A DNA stretch of 42,056 nucleotides, taken from an uncultured Agathobaculum sp. GTDB lineage: Bacteria > Bacillota > Clostridia > Oscillospirales > Butyricicoccaceae. The stretch covers positions 1 through 42,056 of the forward strand of contig NZ_CALWJK010000016.1 of NCBI RefSeq assembly GCF_944380975.1. The letters are read 5' to 3'. Under the pieces are notes generated by a model. That model had not been told where the DNA came from, ran no database searches, and was given only the letters and a program-made list of their open reading frames with translations. Both the position numbers and the translations under genes were made by a program. Below are positions 8,640 to 18,596 of this stretch, in pieces (the first letter of the stretch is position 1; each line of letters starts with the position of its first letter).

Positions 8640-8668
8640 TTGACAAACCGCCTGCCATGTCATAATAT
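8640..8668 (+). promoter_or_regulatory. Promoter of the metal ATPase gene
   Basis: Perfect TTGACA (8640-8645), 17-base spacer, TAATAT (8663-8668). The start of transcription would be close to 8675, just before the operator-like palindrome. Confidence 0.7.
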
Positions 8669-8680
8669 GAATACATGAAC

Positions 8681-8700
8681 ATATGAGCAATTATTCATAT
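8681..8700. promoter_or_regulatory. ArsR/SmtB-type operator-like palindrome
   Basis: ATATGA-N8-TCATAT centred on AATT, with an additional outer inverted pair ATATGAATA (8665-8673) / TATTCATAT. The form matches operators of zinc/cadmium sensors of the ArsR/SmtB family, and it sits at the expected transcription start of a metal ATPase gene. No ArsR-family gene is encoded in the window. Confidence 0.6.
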
Positions 8701-8720
8701 ATAAATCAGGAGGCGTTCCT

Positions 8721-11177
8721 ATGGCATTCGACGAATCCTGCGCATCGGCATCCACTCCCGAAAGCGCTTCTTATCCCCACACGCACGCAGATAAGGACAC
8801 AAATCGCGCAGAGCATCTCCACTCTTCATCTTGTAGCTGCGGTCACGAACACCATCATCACCACGACGAAGCTTGCGACTGCGGCCACGAGCACCATCAT
8901 CACCACGACGAGACTTGCGACTGTGGCCACGAGCACCATCATCACCACGACGAAGCTTGCGACTGTGGCCACGAGCACCATCATCACCACAACGAGGCTT
9001 GCGACTGCGGCCACGAGCACCATCATCACCACGACGAGGCTTGCGACTGCGGTCACGAGCACCACCACCACGAAGAGCATCATCCCGCAGCGCATCGCTC
9101 CCACAAACACGGTAAGCAGCGTGTTTACACACTGCAAAACCTCGGCTGTGCACACTGTGCAGCAGAAATGCAGTACCAAATCAGCCGCCTGGACGGCGTA
9201 CATGACTGCACACTGGTATTTGAGACCCGTCAGCTGCGCGTGACCGGTGATGATCCGGACGCACTGCTGCCCCGCATCCGCGAAATCTGCACCTCGATCG
9301 AAAGCGCAACCAAGGTCATGGCACCCGAAGAGGACGAGGAGGAAAACGGCGGTCACACATTGGCCGAACTGCTCATCGGCGCGGGACTGTTCCTGCTTGG
9401 TGAGCTGGTGCTGTCCGGCGTGCCGCAAGTGGTCGCCATGCTTGCGGCGTACTTCCTGCTCGGCTGGCGCGTCCTGCTGACTGCTGTGCGCAACATCGGC
9501 AAGGGCCGCGTATTTGACGAAAACTTCCTCATGGCGCTGGCAACCATCGGCGCATGGGCGATCGGCGCGTCCGATGAGGCGGTCGGCGTAATGCTGTTCT
9601 ACCGCATTGGCGAATATTTTGAGGACCGCGCGGTCGAACGTTCGCGCCGCCAGATTATGCAGGCGGTCGACCTCCGACCGGAAACGGTCAACCGTGTCCT
9701 GCCCGACGGCAGTACGCAGATCGTCCCCGCTGCCGATGCGCAAGTCGATGACATCGTACTCGTCCGTCCGGGCGACCGTGTCCCGCTTGACGGCGTGGTG
9801 GTCGAGGGCGTCAGCCGTCTGGACACTGCCGCCATCACCGGCGAACCGGTGCCGGTGCGTGTCGCACCCGGCGACCGCGCGCTCTCCGGCTGCGTCAACA
9901 CGGACGGCGTGCTCAAGCTGCGCGTTACCCATGTTCTAGCCGAAAGCATGGTGCAGCGCATTCTGGACAGCGTGGAGAATGCTGCCGCGCGCAAGCCAAA
10001 AATCGACCGTTTCATCACGCGTTTTTCGCGTGTTTATACGCCCGCTGTTGTCGGTATTGCGGTACTGACCGCCCTTGTCCCCGGCATCATCACCGGCAAC
10101 TGGGGACACTGGGTATATACCGCACTGACCTTCCTTGTCATTTCCTGTCCGTGCGCCCTTGTGCTGAGCGTGCCGCTGACCTACTTTGCCGGCATCGGCG
10201 CAGGCTCCAAACGCGGCATCCTGTTCAAGGGCGGCGTGTCTCTCGAAGCGCTCAGCGAGGTGAAAACCATTGTGATGGATAAAACCGGCACGATCACTCG
10301 CGGCAACTTCGCCGTGCAGCAGGTGGTACCTGCTGCGGACGCAAACATGGAAGCCGTCGAACTGCTTCGTCTCGCGGCAGCCTGCGAATCTGCATCTACC
10401 CATCCGATTGCAAAATCCATCCTCGCCGCCTGCCAGACCGATTATCCGGCCGCGGACAGCATCCGCGAACAGGCGGGCGAAGGTGTGGAAGCCGTTATCG
10501 GCGGCAAAACCGTGCTGTGCGGCAACCGCAAGCTGCTCGAGCGGCACGGCATCAACCTTACAGGCTTCACCGGCACGCCCGGCAGTACCGAGGTGCTGCT
10601 TGCGCAGAACGGACAGCCGCTCGGTCACATTGTAATTGCGGACACCGTCAAGGCAGACGCAAAGCAGGCTATGGATCGCATGCAGGCACAGGGCCTGACC
10701 ACCGCCATGCTGACCGGCGACGCACAGGAAACCGCCGACGCGGTCGCGCACGAACTCGGCATCCATGAGGTGCGCGCACGGCTGCTTCCCGAAGATAAGC
10801 TGACCGCGCTGACCGAACTGCGCGAAAAGCACGGCGCGGTGATGTTCGTCGGTGACGGCATCAACGACGCCCCCGTGCTTGCAGGCGCGGACGTAGGCGC
10901 GGCAATGGGCAGCGGCGCGGACGCGGCAATCGAAGCCGCAGACGTGGTGTTCATGAACGCCGACCTGTCCTCCATCCCGGCCTCCGTGCAGATTGCGCGC
11001 GATGCACGCCGTATCTCGCGGCAAAACATCGTGTTTGCGCTTGGCGTTAAGCTGCTTGTCATGGTGCTGGGCCTTGCCGGTATTGCATCCATGTGGCTGG
11101 CGGTGTTTGCCGACTCCGGCGTCGCCATGCTGTGCGTGCTCAACTCCATCCGCATGCTGCATCTCAAAGCCGAATAA
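8721..11177 (+). CDS. Heavy-metal P1B-type ATPase (Zn/Cd/Pb exporter type) with His/Cys-repeat N-terminus
   Basis: An 818-residue ATP-driven exporter of soft divalent metals. Order: His-rich N-terminus (residues 1-130) with five full 14-residue repeats of CGHEHHHHHDEACD; one HMA domain with GCAHCAAE (about 142-149); membrane helices; A-domain ITGEPVPV; CPC motif in SCPCALVLSVP, typical of Zn/Cd/Pb and Cu types; phosphorylation site DKTGTITRG; STHPIAKS; TGDAQETADAV; GDGINDAPVLAGADVGAAMG. The ligand-helix signature and the ArsR-like operator favour zinc/cadmium over copper, which is an inference. AGGAGG 7 bases before ATG 8721 fixes the start. Monocistronic, ending in a bidirectional terminator. 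Confidence 0.94.
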   Translation: MAFDESCASASTPESASYPHTHADKDTNRAEHLHSSSCSCGHEHHHHHDEACDCGHEHHHHHDETCDCGHEHHHHHDEACDCGHEHHHHHNEACDCGHEHHHHHDEACDCGHEHHHHEEHHPAAHRSHKHGKQRVYTLQNLGCAHCAAEMQYQISRLDGVHDCTLVFETRQLRVTGDDPDALLPRIREICTSIESATKVMAPEEDEEENGGHTLAELLIGAGLFLLGELVLSGVPQVVAMLAAYFLLGWRVLLTAVRNIGKGRVFDENFLMALATIGAWAIGASDEAVGVMLFYRIGEYFEDRAVERSRRQIMQAVDLRPETVNRVLPDGSTQIVPAADAQVDDIVLVRPGDRVPLDGVVVEGVSRLDTAAITGEPVPVRVAPGDRALSGCVNTDGVLKLRVTHVLAESMVQRILDSVENAAARKPKIDRFITRFSRVYTPAVVGIAVLTALVPGIITGNWGHWVYTALTFLVISCPCALVLSVPLTYFAGIGAGSKRGILFKGGVSLEALSEVKTIVMDKTGTITRGNFAVQQVVPAADANMEAVELLRLAAACESASTHPIAKSILAACQTDYPAADSIREQAGEGVEAVIGGKTVLCGNRKLLERHGINLTGFTGTPGSTEVLLAQNGQPLGHIVIADTVKADAKQAMDRMQAQGLTTAMLTGDAQETADAVAHELGIHEVRARLLPEDKLTALTELREKHGAVMFVGDGINDAPVLAGADVGAAMGSGADAAIEAADVVFMNADLSSIPASVQIARDARRISRQNIVFALGVKLLVMVLGLAGIASMWLAVFADSGVAMLCVLNSIRMLHLKAE
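8838..9071 (+). repeat. 42-bp tandem repeat coding for the His/Cys metal-binding units
   Basis: Five complete 42-bp units (8838-9047) and one partial unit lie in frame within the ATPase gene, each coding for CGHEHHHHHDEACD with A/T and D/N variants. Units differ by a few synonymous changes, consistent with tandem duplication. Confidence 0.93.
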
Positions 11178-11181
11178 CATA

Positions 11182-11218
11182 AAACAAGCGGAAAACCCAA
11201 TGGGTTTTCCGCTTGTTT
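11182..11218. terminator. Bidirectional terminator between metal ATPase and ttcA-like gene
   Basis: A 17-bp perfect stem (11182-11198 with 11202-11218) with a 3-base loop and A/T-rich ends on both sides, between convergent genes. Confidence 0.9.
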
Positions 11219-11221
11219 CGC

Positions 11222-12019
11222 TTACAGCCGATCCAAAAAGTTGTGATGTCCATTTTCATCCCGCCAGCCGAGCAGCTTTGCAGTGTCGACATTCTTCACT
11301 GCGTTTAAAATATTCGCCTCGATCTGCGGATTTTCCGCCGCCAGCGACGCAATCAGCGCCTTGACTGCCGCGCGTTTGGTGTCGCTCTCCAACTTTTTCG
11401 CCGGGCAGTCACAGGAGGCAAAGTCCAGCCCGCAAAAGTCCGCCCATGCCTGCACATTGCGTTCGCGCGTTAAATACAGCGGACGAATTAGTTCCATTCC
11501 CGTATAGTTTTTAGCGGCAAGGCGCGGCAGCATAGCCTGCACCTGCCCGCCGTAGATCAGCCCCATCAGCACAGTTTCCACCGCGTCGTCATAATGATGA
11601 CCGAGCGCAATCTTGTTGCAGCCGCGCTTTTGCGCCTCGGTATACAAATAACCGCGCCGCATTTTCGCGCACAAAAAGCACGGATGCTCCGCCGCGTGGT
11701 TACCTGCCACGCGCAGCACATTGGTTTCAAACACCTCAAGCGGCAGACCGAGGCGCGCGGCGTTCGCCTCCAGCCGCGCGCGACCCTCCGGCGCATAGCC
11801 CGGATCCATCGCCAGAAAACAGAGGGAGAAATCCACCGTGCGCTGCAGATCCTGCATCAAAAGCGCCAGCAGCATGGAATCCTTGCCGCCCGAAATACAA
11901 ACCGCGATCTTATCCCCCGGCTGCACCAGCCGATATTGCTTCATCGCGTCTACAAAAGGCTTGCGCAGCGTGCGCACAAATTCGCTTTGCAGCGTGCGCC
12001 GAATCTCCTGTCCGGTCAT
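11222..12019 (-). CDS. TtcA-family tRNA 2-thiolation protein / PP-loop ATPase
   Basis: 265 residues. The PP-loop SGGKDSM (43-49) adenylates the target base. CFLC (C114, C117) and a later cysteine (ASCDC, C203/C205) match the Fe-S-binding cysteines of TtcA, which thiolates cytidine 32 of tRNA. GHHYDDAVET (140-149) is the conserved family motif. Because Clostridia contain several related PP-loop proteins, I name the family but not the exact base. The ATG overlaps the stop of the upstream SDR gene by four bases (ATGA), which suggests translational coupling. Confidence 0.85.
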   Translation of the reverse strand: MTGQEIRRTLQSEFVRTLRKPFVDAMKQYRLVQPGDKIAVCISGGKDSMLLALLMQDLQRTVDFSLCFLAMDPGYAPEGRARLEANAARLGLPLEVFETNVLRVAGNHAAEHPCFLCAKMRRGYLYTEAQKRGCNKIALGHHYDDAVETVLMGLIYGGQVQAMLPRLAAKNYTGMELIRPLYLTRERNVQAWADFCGLDFASCDCPAKKLESDTKRAAVKALIASLAAENPQIEANILNAVKNVDTAKLLGWRDENGHHNFLDRL

Positions 12020-12771
12020 GCGCCACCCTTTTTGTGCTGGAAGTGGTAGGTCACGCGTGCAAGCAGACTGTCCGGCGCGAAATGCCGCGCAACCGTCATC
12101 GCTTTCATCGCCGCGCCCGGCACGACTACGCCCTTGCCCGCAAACAGGCCGTCCACCGCCGCACGTGCGACCCGCTGCGCAGTCAAGCCACCGAGCGAAA
12201 AGCGTACACCTGCCACCTGATTAAATTCGGTATCCACCGGCCCGGGGCACAGCGCGCATACCTGCACATTGCTGCCCGCGCGCCGCAGCTCCTCGCGGAT
12301 GGCCTGTGTCAGCCGCAGCACATAGTTTTTGGTCGCATAATAGGTTGCCATGAGCGGCCCGGGCAGAAAGCCCGCACTGGACGCAACATTGAGCACATAG
12401 CCTCGCCCACGCTTCTGGAAATCCTGCACGGCCAGCTTGGTCAGAATATGCACCGCACGGATATTCGTATCGATCATACGCAGCTCTTCATCCAGATCGG
12501 TTTCGGTAAAGGGTCCAAACAAGCCAAAGCCTGCATTGTTGACCACGACCTCCAGATCATCCCCACGCGCCGCTTCATACAGCAGGCGGCATTCCTTTTC
12601 ATCCGACACGTCTGCCGCAATGATGTGGCACATTGTCGGCAGTTCTGCCGCAAGGGTACGCAGGCGGTCCTCCCGCCGTGCGCACAAAATCAGCTCATAG
12701 CCGCGTTCGGACAGCAGGCGCGCAATCTCCCGCCCAATGCCGGAGGACGCGCCGGTAATCAACGCTTTCAT
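12016..12771 (-). CDS. Short-chain dehydrogenase/reductase
   Basis: A 251-residue classical SDR. NAD(P) binding by TGASSGIG (6-13), NNAG (78-81), catalytic S131/S132 and Y144-x3-K148. R32/R33 after the second strand (ILCARRE) suggests NADP(H) preference, an inference. The C-terminal part resembles the YqjQ/DltE-like group of SDRs; substrate unknown. First gene of a two-gene operon with the ttcA-like gene (ATGA overlap) and divergent from rnr. Confidence 0.9.
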   Translation of the reverse strand: MKALITGASSGIGREIARLLSERGYELILCARREDRLRTLAAELPTMCHIIAADVSDEKECRLLYEAARGDDLEVVVNNAGFGLFGPFTETDLDEELRMIDTNIRAVHILTKLAVQDFQKRGRGYVLNVASSAGFLPGPLMATYYATKNYVLRLTQAIREELRRAGSNVQVCALCPGPVDTEFNQVAGVRFSLGGLTAQRVARAAVDGLFAGKGVVVPGAAMKAMTVARHFAPDSLLARVTYHFQHKKGGA

Positions 12772-12809
12772 CTTACCGCTCCCCTTTCCGGAGGTTTTTT
12801 CTTATTCTT

Positions 12810-12818
12810 AGTGTACCA
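12810..12818 (-). promoter_or_regulatory. Possible extended -10 promoter of the SDR-ttcA operon
   Basis: On the minus strand TGG-TACACT (TACACT at 12810-12815) about 40 bases before the SDR start. No convincing -35 box. Confidence 0.3.
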
Positions 12819-12881
12819 TGCAGCCCGCGCGCCGTCAAACCGGACCTTACGCCATTTTTCCTTTTAATCCGCCTTTGATGA

Positions 12882-12890
12882 TGGTATACT
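12882..12890 (+). promoter_or_regulatory. Extended -10 promoter of rnr
   Basis: TGG-TATACT with TATACT at 12885-12890, 21 bases before the rnr start. The -35 region is weak, as usual for an extended -10 promoter. Confidence 0.5.
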
Positions 12891-12911
12891 GAATAAGAAG
12901 GAGGGCTTTTT

Positions 12912-15158
12912 ATGGAACAAACTGAGCTGGAAGGCAAGCTGCTTGGCCTACTGACGCAGCCCATGCGCATGGATGAATTGCGCCGCGCCCTGCCCGAGAC
13001 CGGAAAAAACGAGCTGAAGGACGTGCTCGACCGCCTGATTACAAACGGTCAGGTGATGAAAAACAAGAAGAACCGTTTTGCCGTGTCCGCACATTACGGC
13101 TGCGTGGCCGGCACCTATCTCGCAACAGAACGCGCGTTTGCCTTTGTCGCACCCGACGCGCCCGAGGACGGCGCAAAGCCGGATGATCTGTTCATCCCGC
13201 CCGGCGCAAATGGCGGCGCATGGCATGGTGACCGCGTGCTGGTCAAACTATCCGAGCGCAAAAATAATCGCGGACGGCGCGAAGGCGCGGTCATCCGCGT
13301 GCTGCGCCGCGCCGACCGCGAACTGACCGGTGCACTGGTGCAGCGCGGCAATGCGTATTTCGTGCAGCCGACCTCGAAAAAATACCCTGAAATCGCGATC
13401 GACCGTCATCATCTGGGCGACGCCCAACCCGGTGACCGCGTCGCGGTATCCGTCTCGCATTACGGCGACGAAAAATTCCTGCCGCAGGGCGTGATCGAAG
13501 CCGATCTGGGCGAGGACGGAACGATGGAAGCCGCCATCGCAGGCATCCTGCATGAAAACGGCGTATACGACGTATTCCCCGACGAAGTGCTGCAAGCAGC
13601 GGACGCGATCGGGCAGGAAGTCGATCCAGCGGCGCTTGCAGGCCGTCTCGATCTGCGCGACAAGCTGATTTTCACCATCGACGGCGACGACGCAAAAGAC
13701 TTTGACGACGCGGTTTCGCTCGAAGTGCTGGAAAACGGGCATTACCTGCTCGGCGTGCACATTGCCGATGTGTCGCATTATGTCACGCCCGGTGCACCGC
13801 TCGATATGGAAGCGTTCCGCCGCGGCACATCGGTTTATTACCCAGGCCATGTTGTGCCCATGCTGCCGTTTGCGCTCAGCCACGGCATCTGTTCGCTGAA
13901 CCCCGGCGTCGATCGGCTGACCTTTTCCGCGCTGATGGAGGTCGATAAGGACGGACGACGCTACAAGGCGCGCTTTGCCAAATCGGTCATCCGGTCGGGC
14001 GCGCGCATGACTTATCATAAGGTAAACAAAATCCTCGCGGGCGATAAAGCGCTGCGGGAAGAATACAGTTTTCTCGTCGATACCGCCGAGCGCATGAACG
14101 ACCTTGCGCATGCGCTGTACAAGCGGCGCATTGAGCGCGGCGCGCTTGAGCTTGATATCCCCGAAGCGCAAATCATCGTAGACGAAAACGGCAATCCGAC
14201 CGATATCCAATACCGCGACCGCGGCGAAAGCGAAAAGCTGATCGAAGAATTCATGCTGGCAGCCAACGAAGCGGTGGCGGAATATATGTGCAAGAGAGAA
14301 CTGCCGACCGTATACCGCGTGCACGAAAACCCCGACCCGGACAAACTGCGCGTGTTCGCGGCGTTTGCACGGCCGTTCGGCTACCGCATTGATCCCTCCA
14401 AGCCGGAGGACACCTTCCAGTTCCAGACTGTGCTGCGCGGCGCAAAAAACGACCCCAAGCAACGCATCCTGCCGACGCTGCTGCTGCGCAGCCTTGCCCG
14501 CGCACGCTACGCGGATGAGTGCATCGGGCATTACGGCCTGAAAGCCAAATTTTATCTGCACTTCACCTCTCCTATCCGCCGCTATCCCGATCTGGTGGCG
14601 CACCGCATGCTGCAAAAGGCGCTGACCGGCGAAGAATTCACGACCGCCGACCATACCCTGTGCGAAGAAGCTGCGTCCCAATCCTCCACCCGCGAACAGG
14701 CGGCGGATGAATGCGAGCGCGACATCGACAAGCTGTATATCGCAGCCTATATGAAGCGCTTCATCGGTGAGGAATTTGACGCAGAAGTGTCTGGCGTGCA
14801 GTCGTTCGGCATCTTTGTCGCGCTCGAAAACGGCTGCGAGGGTCTGATCCGCGTCGAACTGCTTGCAGGCGACTTCTATCAATATGATGAGCAGCGCATG
14901 ACCATGACCGGCCGCCGCACCGGCAAGCGTTTCAAGATCGGCACGCCCATTCGCGTCAAGCTGCTTGCTGCAAGCGAGGTCACCGGTCAGATCGACTTTG
15001 CACCCGCCGACGGCGCGCTGCCTGTGTCCGACCCGACCGAGGACGCGCCGCCTCCCGCGTTTGCGCCCGCACCGGGCAACCGTGCGCAGCGCCGCCGACA
15101 GGGTCGCAGCAAAGGACGCGGCCGCAAAGGCAAGCCGCCCACGCGCAAACGGCGGTAA
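12912..15158 (+). CDS. rnr: Ribonuclease R
   Basis: A 748-residue processive 3'-to-5' exoribonuclease that degrades structured RNA. Order: N-terminal winged-helix-like region (1-60), cold-shock domains, RNB catalytic domain with the acidic active-site motif TIDGDDAKDFDDAVS (about 254-268), HFTSPIRRYPDLVAHR near 556, S1 domain from about 619 (GEEFDAEVSGVQSFGIFVALENG) and a strongly basic tail (RAQRRRQGRSKGRGRKGK). The acidic/basic layout and length match RNase R rather than RNase II. AAGGAGGG lies 6 bases before the ATG. smpB and ssrA, which often follow rnr in Firmicutes, are not here; a patatin-like gene follows after 31 bases. Confidence 0.96.
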   Translation: MEQTELEGKLLGLLTQPMRMDELRRALPETGKNELKDVLDRLITNGQVMKNKKNRFAVSAHYGCVAGTYLATERAFAFVAPDAPEDGAKPDDLFIPPGANGGAWHGDRVLVKLSERKNNRGRREGAVIRVLRRADRELTGALVQRGNAYFVQPTSKKYPEIAIDRHHLGDAQPGDRVAVSVSHYGDEKFLPQGVIEADLGEDGTMEAAIAGILHENGVYDVFPDEVLQAADAIGQEVDPAALAGRLDLRDKLIFTIDGDDAKDFDDAVSLEVLENGHYLLGVHIADVSHYVTPGAPLDMEAFRRGTSVYYPGHVVPMLPFALSHGICSLNPGVDRLTFSALMEVDKDGRRYKARFAKSVIRSGARMTYHKVNKILAGDKALREEYSFLVDTAERMNDLAHALYKRRIERGALELDIPEAQIIVDENGNPTDIQYRDRGESEKLIEEFMLAANEAVAEYMCKRELPTVYRVHENPDPDKLRVFAAFARPFGYRIDPSKPEDTFQFQTVLRGAKNDPKQRILPTLLLRSLARARYADECIGHYGLKAKFYLHFTSPIRRYPDLVAHRMLQKALTGEEFTTADHTLCEEAASQSSTREQAADECERDIDKLYIAAYMKRFIGEEFDAEVSGVQSFGIFVALENGCEGLIRVELLAGDFYQYDEQRMTMTGRRTGKRFKIGTPIRVKLLAASEVTGQIDFAPADGALPVSDPTEDAPPPAFAPAPGNRAQRRRQGRSKGRGRKGKPPTRKRR

Positions 15159-15189
15159 ATCATCCCAAGCAGAAAGGTTATGAGGAACT

Positions 15190-16032
15190 ATGCCAGGACT
15201 TGTTCTGGAGGGCGGTACGTTCCGCCCAGTATTTTCGTGCGGCGTGATGGACGCGCTGCTCGATAACGATATCATGTTTGATTACGTCATCGGTGTTTCC
15301 GCCGGTATCACCTATGCGGTGTCCTACCTGTCCCGCCAGCGCGGGCGTAATCTGGAGGTACTGCGGCAGTACCGCAACGACAAGCGCTATTTCGGTGCGC
15401 GCAATCTCCGGCGAGACCATTCGATTTTCGGAGTGGAGTTTGTATTCTCCACCATCCCGAACGAGCTGATCCCGTTCGACTGGGACACCTATCACCGTTA
15501 TGCGGGCCGCATCCGCGTCGGCGTGACCAACGCGCGCACGGGCGAAGCGGAATATCTGGACGGCATGCAGCTTGACCGCGCCAGCACTATGCTGCGCGCG
15601 ACCTGCGCCATCCCGATCTATTTCCCGCCCGTGACCATTGGGGGCGAAACCTACTATGACGGCGGTCTGGCCGACCCGATCCCGATTGTGCAGAGCCTGC
15701 ACGATGGCAACGAAAAAAACCTGATTGTGCTCACCCAGCCACTTGACTACCGCAAAGAGATGACGCACGGCAGCAAACTGGCCGCGCGCGCCCTGCGGCG
15801 CAAGTATCCCGCGCTGGCCAAAACCATGCTGACCCGTCCCAAGCGATACAACGAAACCGTGTGCTTCTGCCATCAGCTTGCGGAAAAGCAGTCGCAGAAC
15901 ACGGTGCTGCTTCAGCCCACCGCCCATTTGGAGAGCTTTGAAAAAGATGTGAAAAAGCTGGAATGGGGCTACGAAATGGGGCATAATATGGCGTGCGCGC
16001 GTATGGACGAGATCCGACGCCTATTTTCCTGA
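15190..16032 (+). CDS. Patatin-like phospholipase family protein
   Basis: A 280-residue acyl hydrolase of the RssA/YjjU type. The oxyanion glycine-rich loop LEGGTFRPVFSCGVMDALL is at residues 6-24, the nucleophile S37 in GVSAG and the catalytic D157 in YYDGGLADP, forming the Ser-Asp dyad. No signal peptide, so it is cytoplasmic. Substrate unknown; probably lipid ester hydrolysis. It lies 31 bases after rnr with no promoter visible, so it is likely co-transcribed. GAGG just before the ATG is close; AAAGG further up may also serve. Confidence 0.9.
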   Translation: MPGLVLEGGTFRPVFSCGVMDALLDNDIMFDYVIGVSAGITYAVSYLSRQRGRNLEVLRQYRNDKRYFGARNLRRDHSIFGVEFVFSTIPNELIPFDWDTYHRYAGRIRVGVTNARTGEAEYLDGMQLDRASTMLRATCAIPIYFPPVTIGGETYYDGGLADPIPIVQSLHDGNEKNLIVLTQPLDYRKEMTHGSKLAARALRRKYPALAKTMLTRPKRYNETVCFCHQLAEKQSQNTVLLQPTAHLESFEKDVKKLEWGYEMGHNMACARMDEIRRLFS

Positions 16033-16033
16033 C

Positions 16034-16060
16034 GAAAAGCGTGCTTGATGCACGCTTTTC
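16034..16060 (+). terminator. Hairpin after the patatin-like gene
   Basis: An 11-bp stem GAAAAGCGTGC/GCACGCTTTTC with a 5-base loop, starting 2 bases after the stop. The T run is within the stem only, so it may be a weak terminator. The 55 bases up to uraA show no riboswitch. Confidence 0.55.
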
Positions 16061-16115
16061 AGATACATTCCATCGGCTGTCTGCCGAAATAATACAAAGG
16101 GGATAAAAGAGAAAC

Positions 16116-17399
16116 ATGCAAACCAATCGAATTATCCAGGTCGAGGAGAAGGTGCCGCCGCGCCTGCTCGTGCCGCTGTCCATCCAGCACATGTTCGCCA
16201 TGTTTGGCGCGTCCGTGCTGGTGCCGTTCATGTTCGGCATCAACCCGGCCATCGTGCTGTTTATGAACGGCGTCGGCACGCTGCTGTTCATCTTCATCAC
16301 CAAGGGTAAGGCGCCTGCCTACCTCGGCTCGTCGTTCGCCTTCATCGCGCCGGCAACCATCGTCATTCAGAACTGGGGCTATCAATACGCACTGGGCGGC
16401 TTTGTGGTCGTCGGTCTGTGCGGCTGTATCCTTGCTGCGATCATTTACAAGTGCGGCACCAAATGGATCGATATTGTGCTCCCGCCTGCGGCGATGGGCC
16501 CGGTTGTAGCGCTCATTGGTCTGGAACTTGCCGGTTCCGCTGCGTCCACGGGCAAAATCGTCGGAGACGGCGTGACGACTGCGACCGTTGTCACCTTCTG
16601 TGTGACGCTCGGCGTTGCGGTGCTGGGCAGCGTGCTGTTCCGCAAGTTTTTGTCGGTCATTCCGATCCTGATTGCCATTATCTGCGGCTATGTGGCAGGA
16701 CTTATCACCGAGTATCTTTCGGGAGAGCACGTCATCTGGGATGGTATCGTTGCCGCTATGCAGCAGCCTTTGTTCCAGCTGCCGAACTTTCAGACGCCGA
16801 AGTTTGATCTGGAAGCCATTCTGATCATCCTGCCCGTTCTGCTGGTTATCGCCAATGAGCACATCGGCCATCAGCTGGTCACCAGCAAGGTCGTCGGCCG
16901 CGATCTTCTCAAGGACCCCGGCCTGCACCGTTCGCTGTTTGCGGACAACTTCTCGACCATGATCTCTGGCTTCATCGGCTCGGTGCCAACCACCACCTAC
17001 GGCGAAAACATCGGCGTCATGGCGATCACCAAGGTTTACTCGGTTCGCGTCATCGGCGGCGCAGCCGTTCTGTCCATCATCTGCTCGTTTGTTGGCCCGC
17101 TGGCTGCCCTCATCCAGACCATCCCCGGCCCGGTCATTGGCGGCATCTCCTTCCTGCTGTACGGCATGATCGGCACCTCCGGCCTGCGCATCCTTGTGGA
17201 TAATCAGGTCGATTACGGTAAAAACCGTAACATGGCGCTGACCTCTGTCATTTTCGTCACCGGTCTTTCGGGCGTAACGCTGTCGCTCGGCAACGTATCG
17301 CTCTCCGGTATGACGCTTGCCGCCATCGTCGGCATGCTAATGAGCCTGCTGTTCTATGTATTCGATAAGCTGAAGTGGTCCAACGACCTGACGGACTAA
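16116..17399 (+). CDS. uraA: Uracil permease, NCS2 family
   Basis: A 427-residue proton symporter for uracil with about 14 membrane segments. UraA-like signatures: PLSIQHMFAMFGASVLVP at residues 20-37, the TM8 substrate glutamate in ANEHIGHQ (near 248-255) and TTTYGENIGVMA (near 290-301), whose glutamate also contacts the pyrimidine. These favour uracil over xanthine/urate branches. No PyrR attenuator or purine riboswitch is seen in the short leader. AAAGGGG lies about 13 bases before the ATG. It ends in its own terminator. Confidence 0.92.
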   Translation: MQTNRIIQVEEKVPPRLLVPLSIQHMFAMFGASVLVPFMFGINPAIVLFMNGVGTLLFIFITKGKAPAYLGSSFAFIAPATIVIQNWGYQYALGGFVVVGLCGCILAAIIYKCGTKWIDIVLPPAAMGPVVALIGLELAGSAASTGKIVGDGVTTATVVTFCVTLGVAVLGSVLFRKFLSVIPILIAIICGYVAGLITEYLSGEHVIWDGIVAAMQQPLFQLPNFQTPKFDLEAILIILPVLLVIANEHIGHQLVTSKVVGRDLLKDPGLHRSLFADNFSTMISGFIGSVPTTTYGENIGVMAITKVYSVRVIGGAAVLSIICSFVGPLAALIQTIPGPVIGGISFLLYGMIGTSGLRILVDNQVDYGKNRNMALTSVIFVTGLSGVTLSLGNVSLSGMTLAAIVGMLMSLLFYVFDKLKWSNDLTD

Positions 17400-17408
17400 G
17401 GCAAACGC

Positions 17409-17445
17409 AAAGCTCCGCGCCTGCACGCAGACGCGGAACTTTTTT
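17409..17445 (+). terminator. Intrinsic terminator of uraA
   Basis: AAAG-TCCGCG arm (17409-17419) pairs with CGCGGA-CTTT (17432-17442), one mismatch, followed by a T run to 17445. Confidence 0.8.
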
Positions 17446-17464
17446 GACCAATCCAAACGGCATC

Positions 17465-17499
17465 AAAAAAGCACCTCTTCCATACGGAAGAGGCGCTTT
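17465..17499 (-). terminator. Intrinsic terminator of gap
   Basis: Stem CCTCTTCC/GGAAGAGG extended by AAAGC/GCTTT with one mismatch and loop ATAC; TTTTTT follows on the minus strand. Confidence 0.85.
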
Positions 17500-17518
17500 G
17501 CGTTTTTAAGAGGATAAC

Positions 17519-18547
<1,029 letters not shown>

Positions 18548-18596
18548 TTACAGTATCCTCCTAAAATGTTTTTAATGAGTCTCTGTCGATGGTTTT

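Noticed and set aside
8838-9071. Tandem repeats as a CRISPR array
   Set aside because: Units are contiguous without spacers, in frame, and inside a P-type ATPase.
8826-9932. 368-codon minus-strand frame opposite the His-repeat region
   Set aside because: It is a low-complexity Val/Met-rich shadow of the His repeats and HMA region; the P1B ATPase frame is certain.
13248-15275. 675-codon open frame on the minus strand opposite rnr
   Set aside because: RNase R is clear on the plus strand with all motifs; the opposite frame has no domain logic, no ribosome site and spans past the gene end.
16061-16115. Purine or PyrR-type riboswitch or attenuator ahead of uraA
   Set aside because: Only 55 bases, with no aptamer junction, no PyrR hairpin and no terminator before the start codon.
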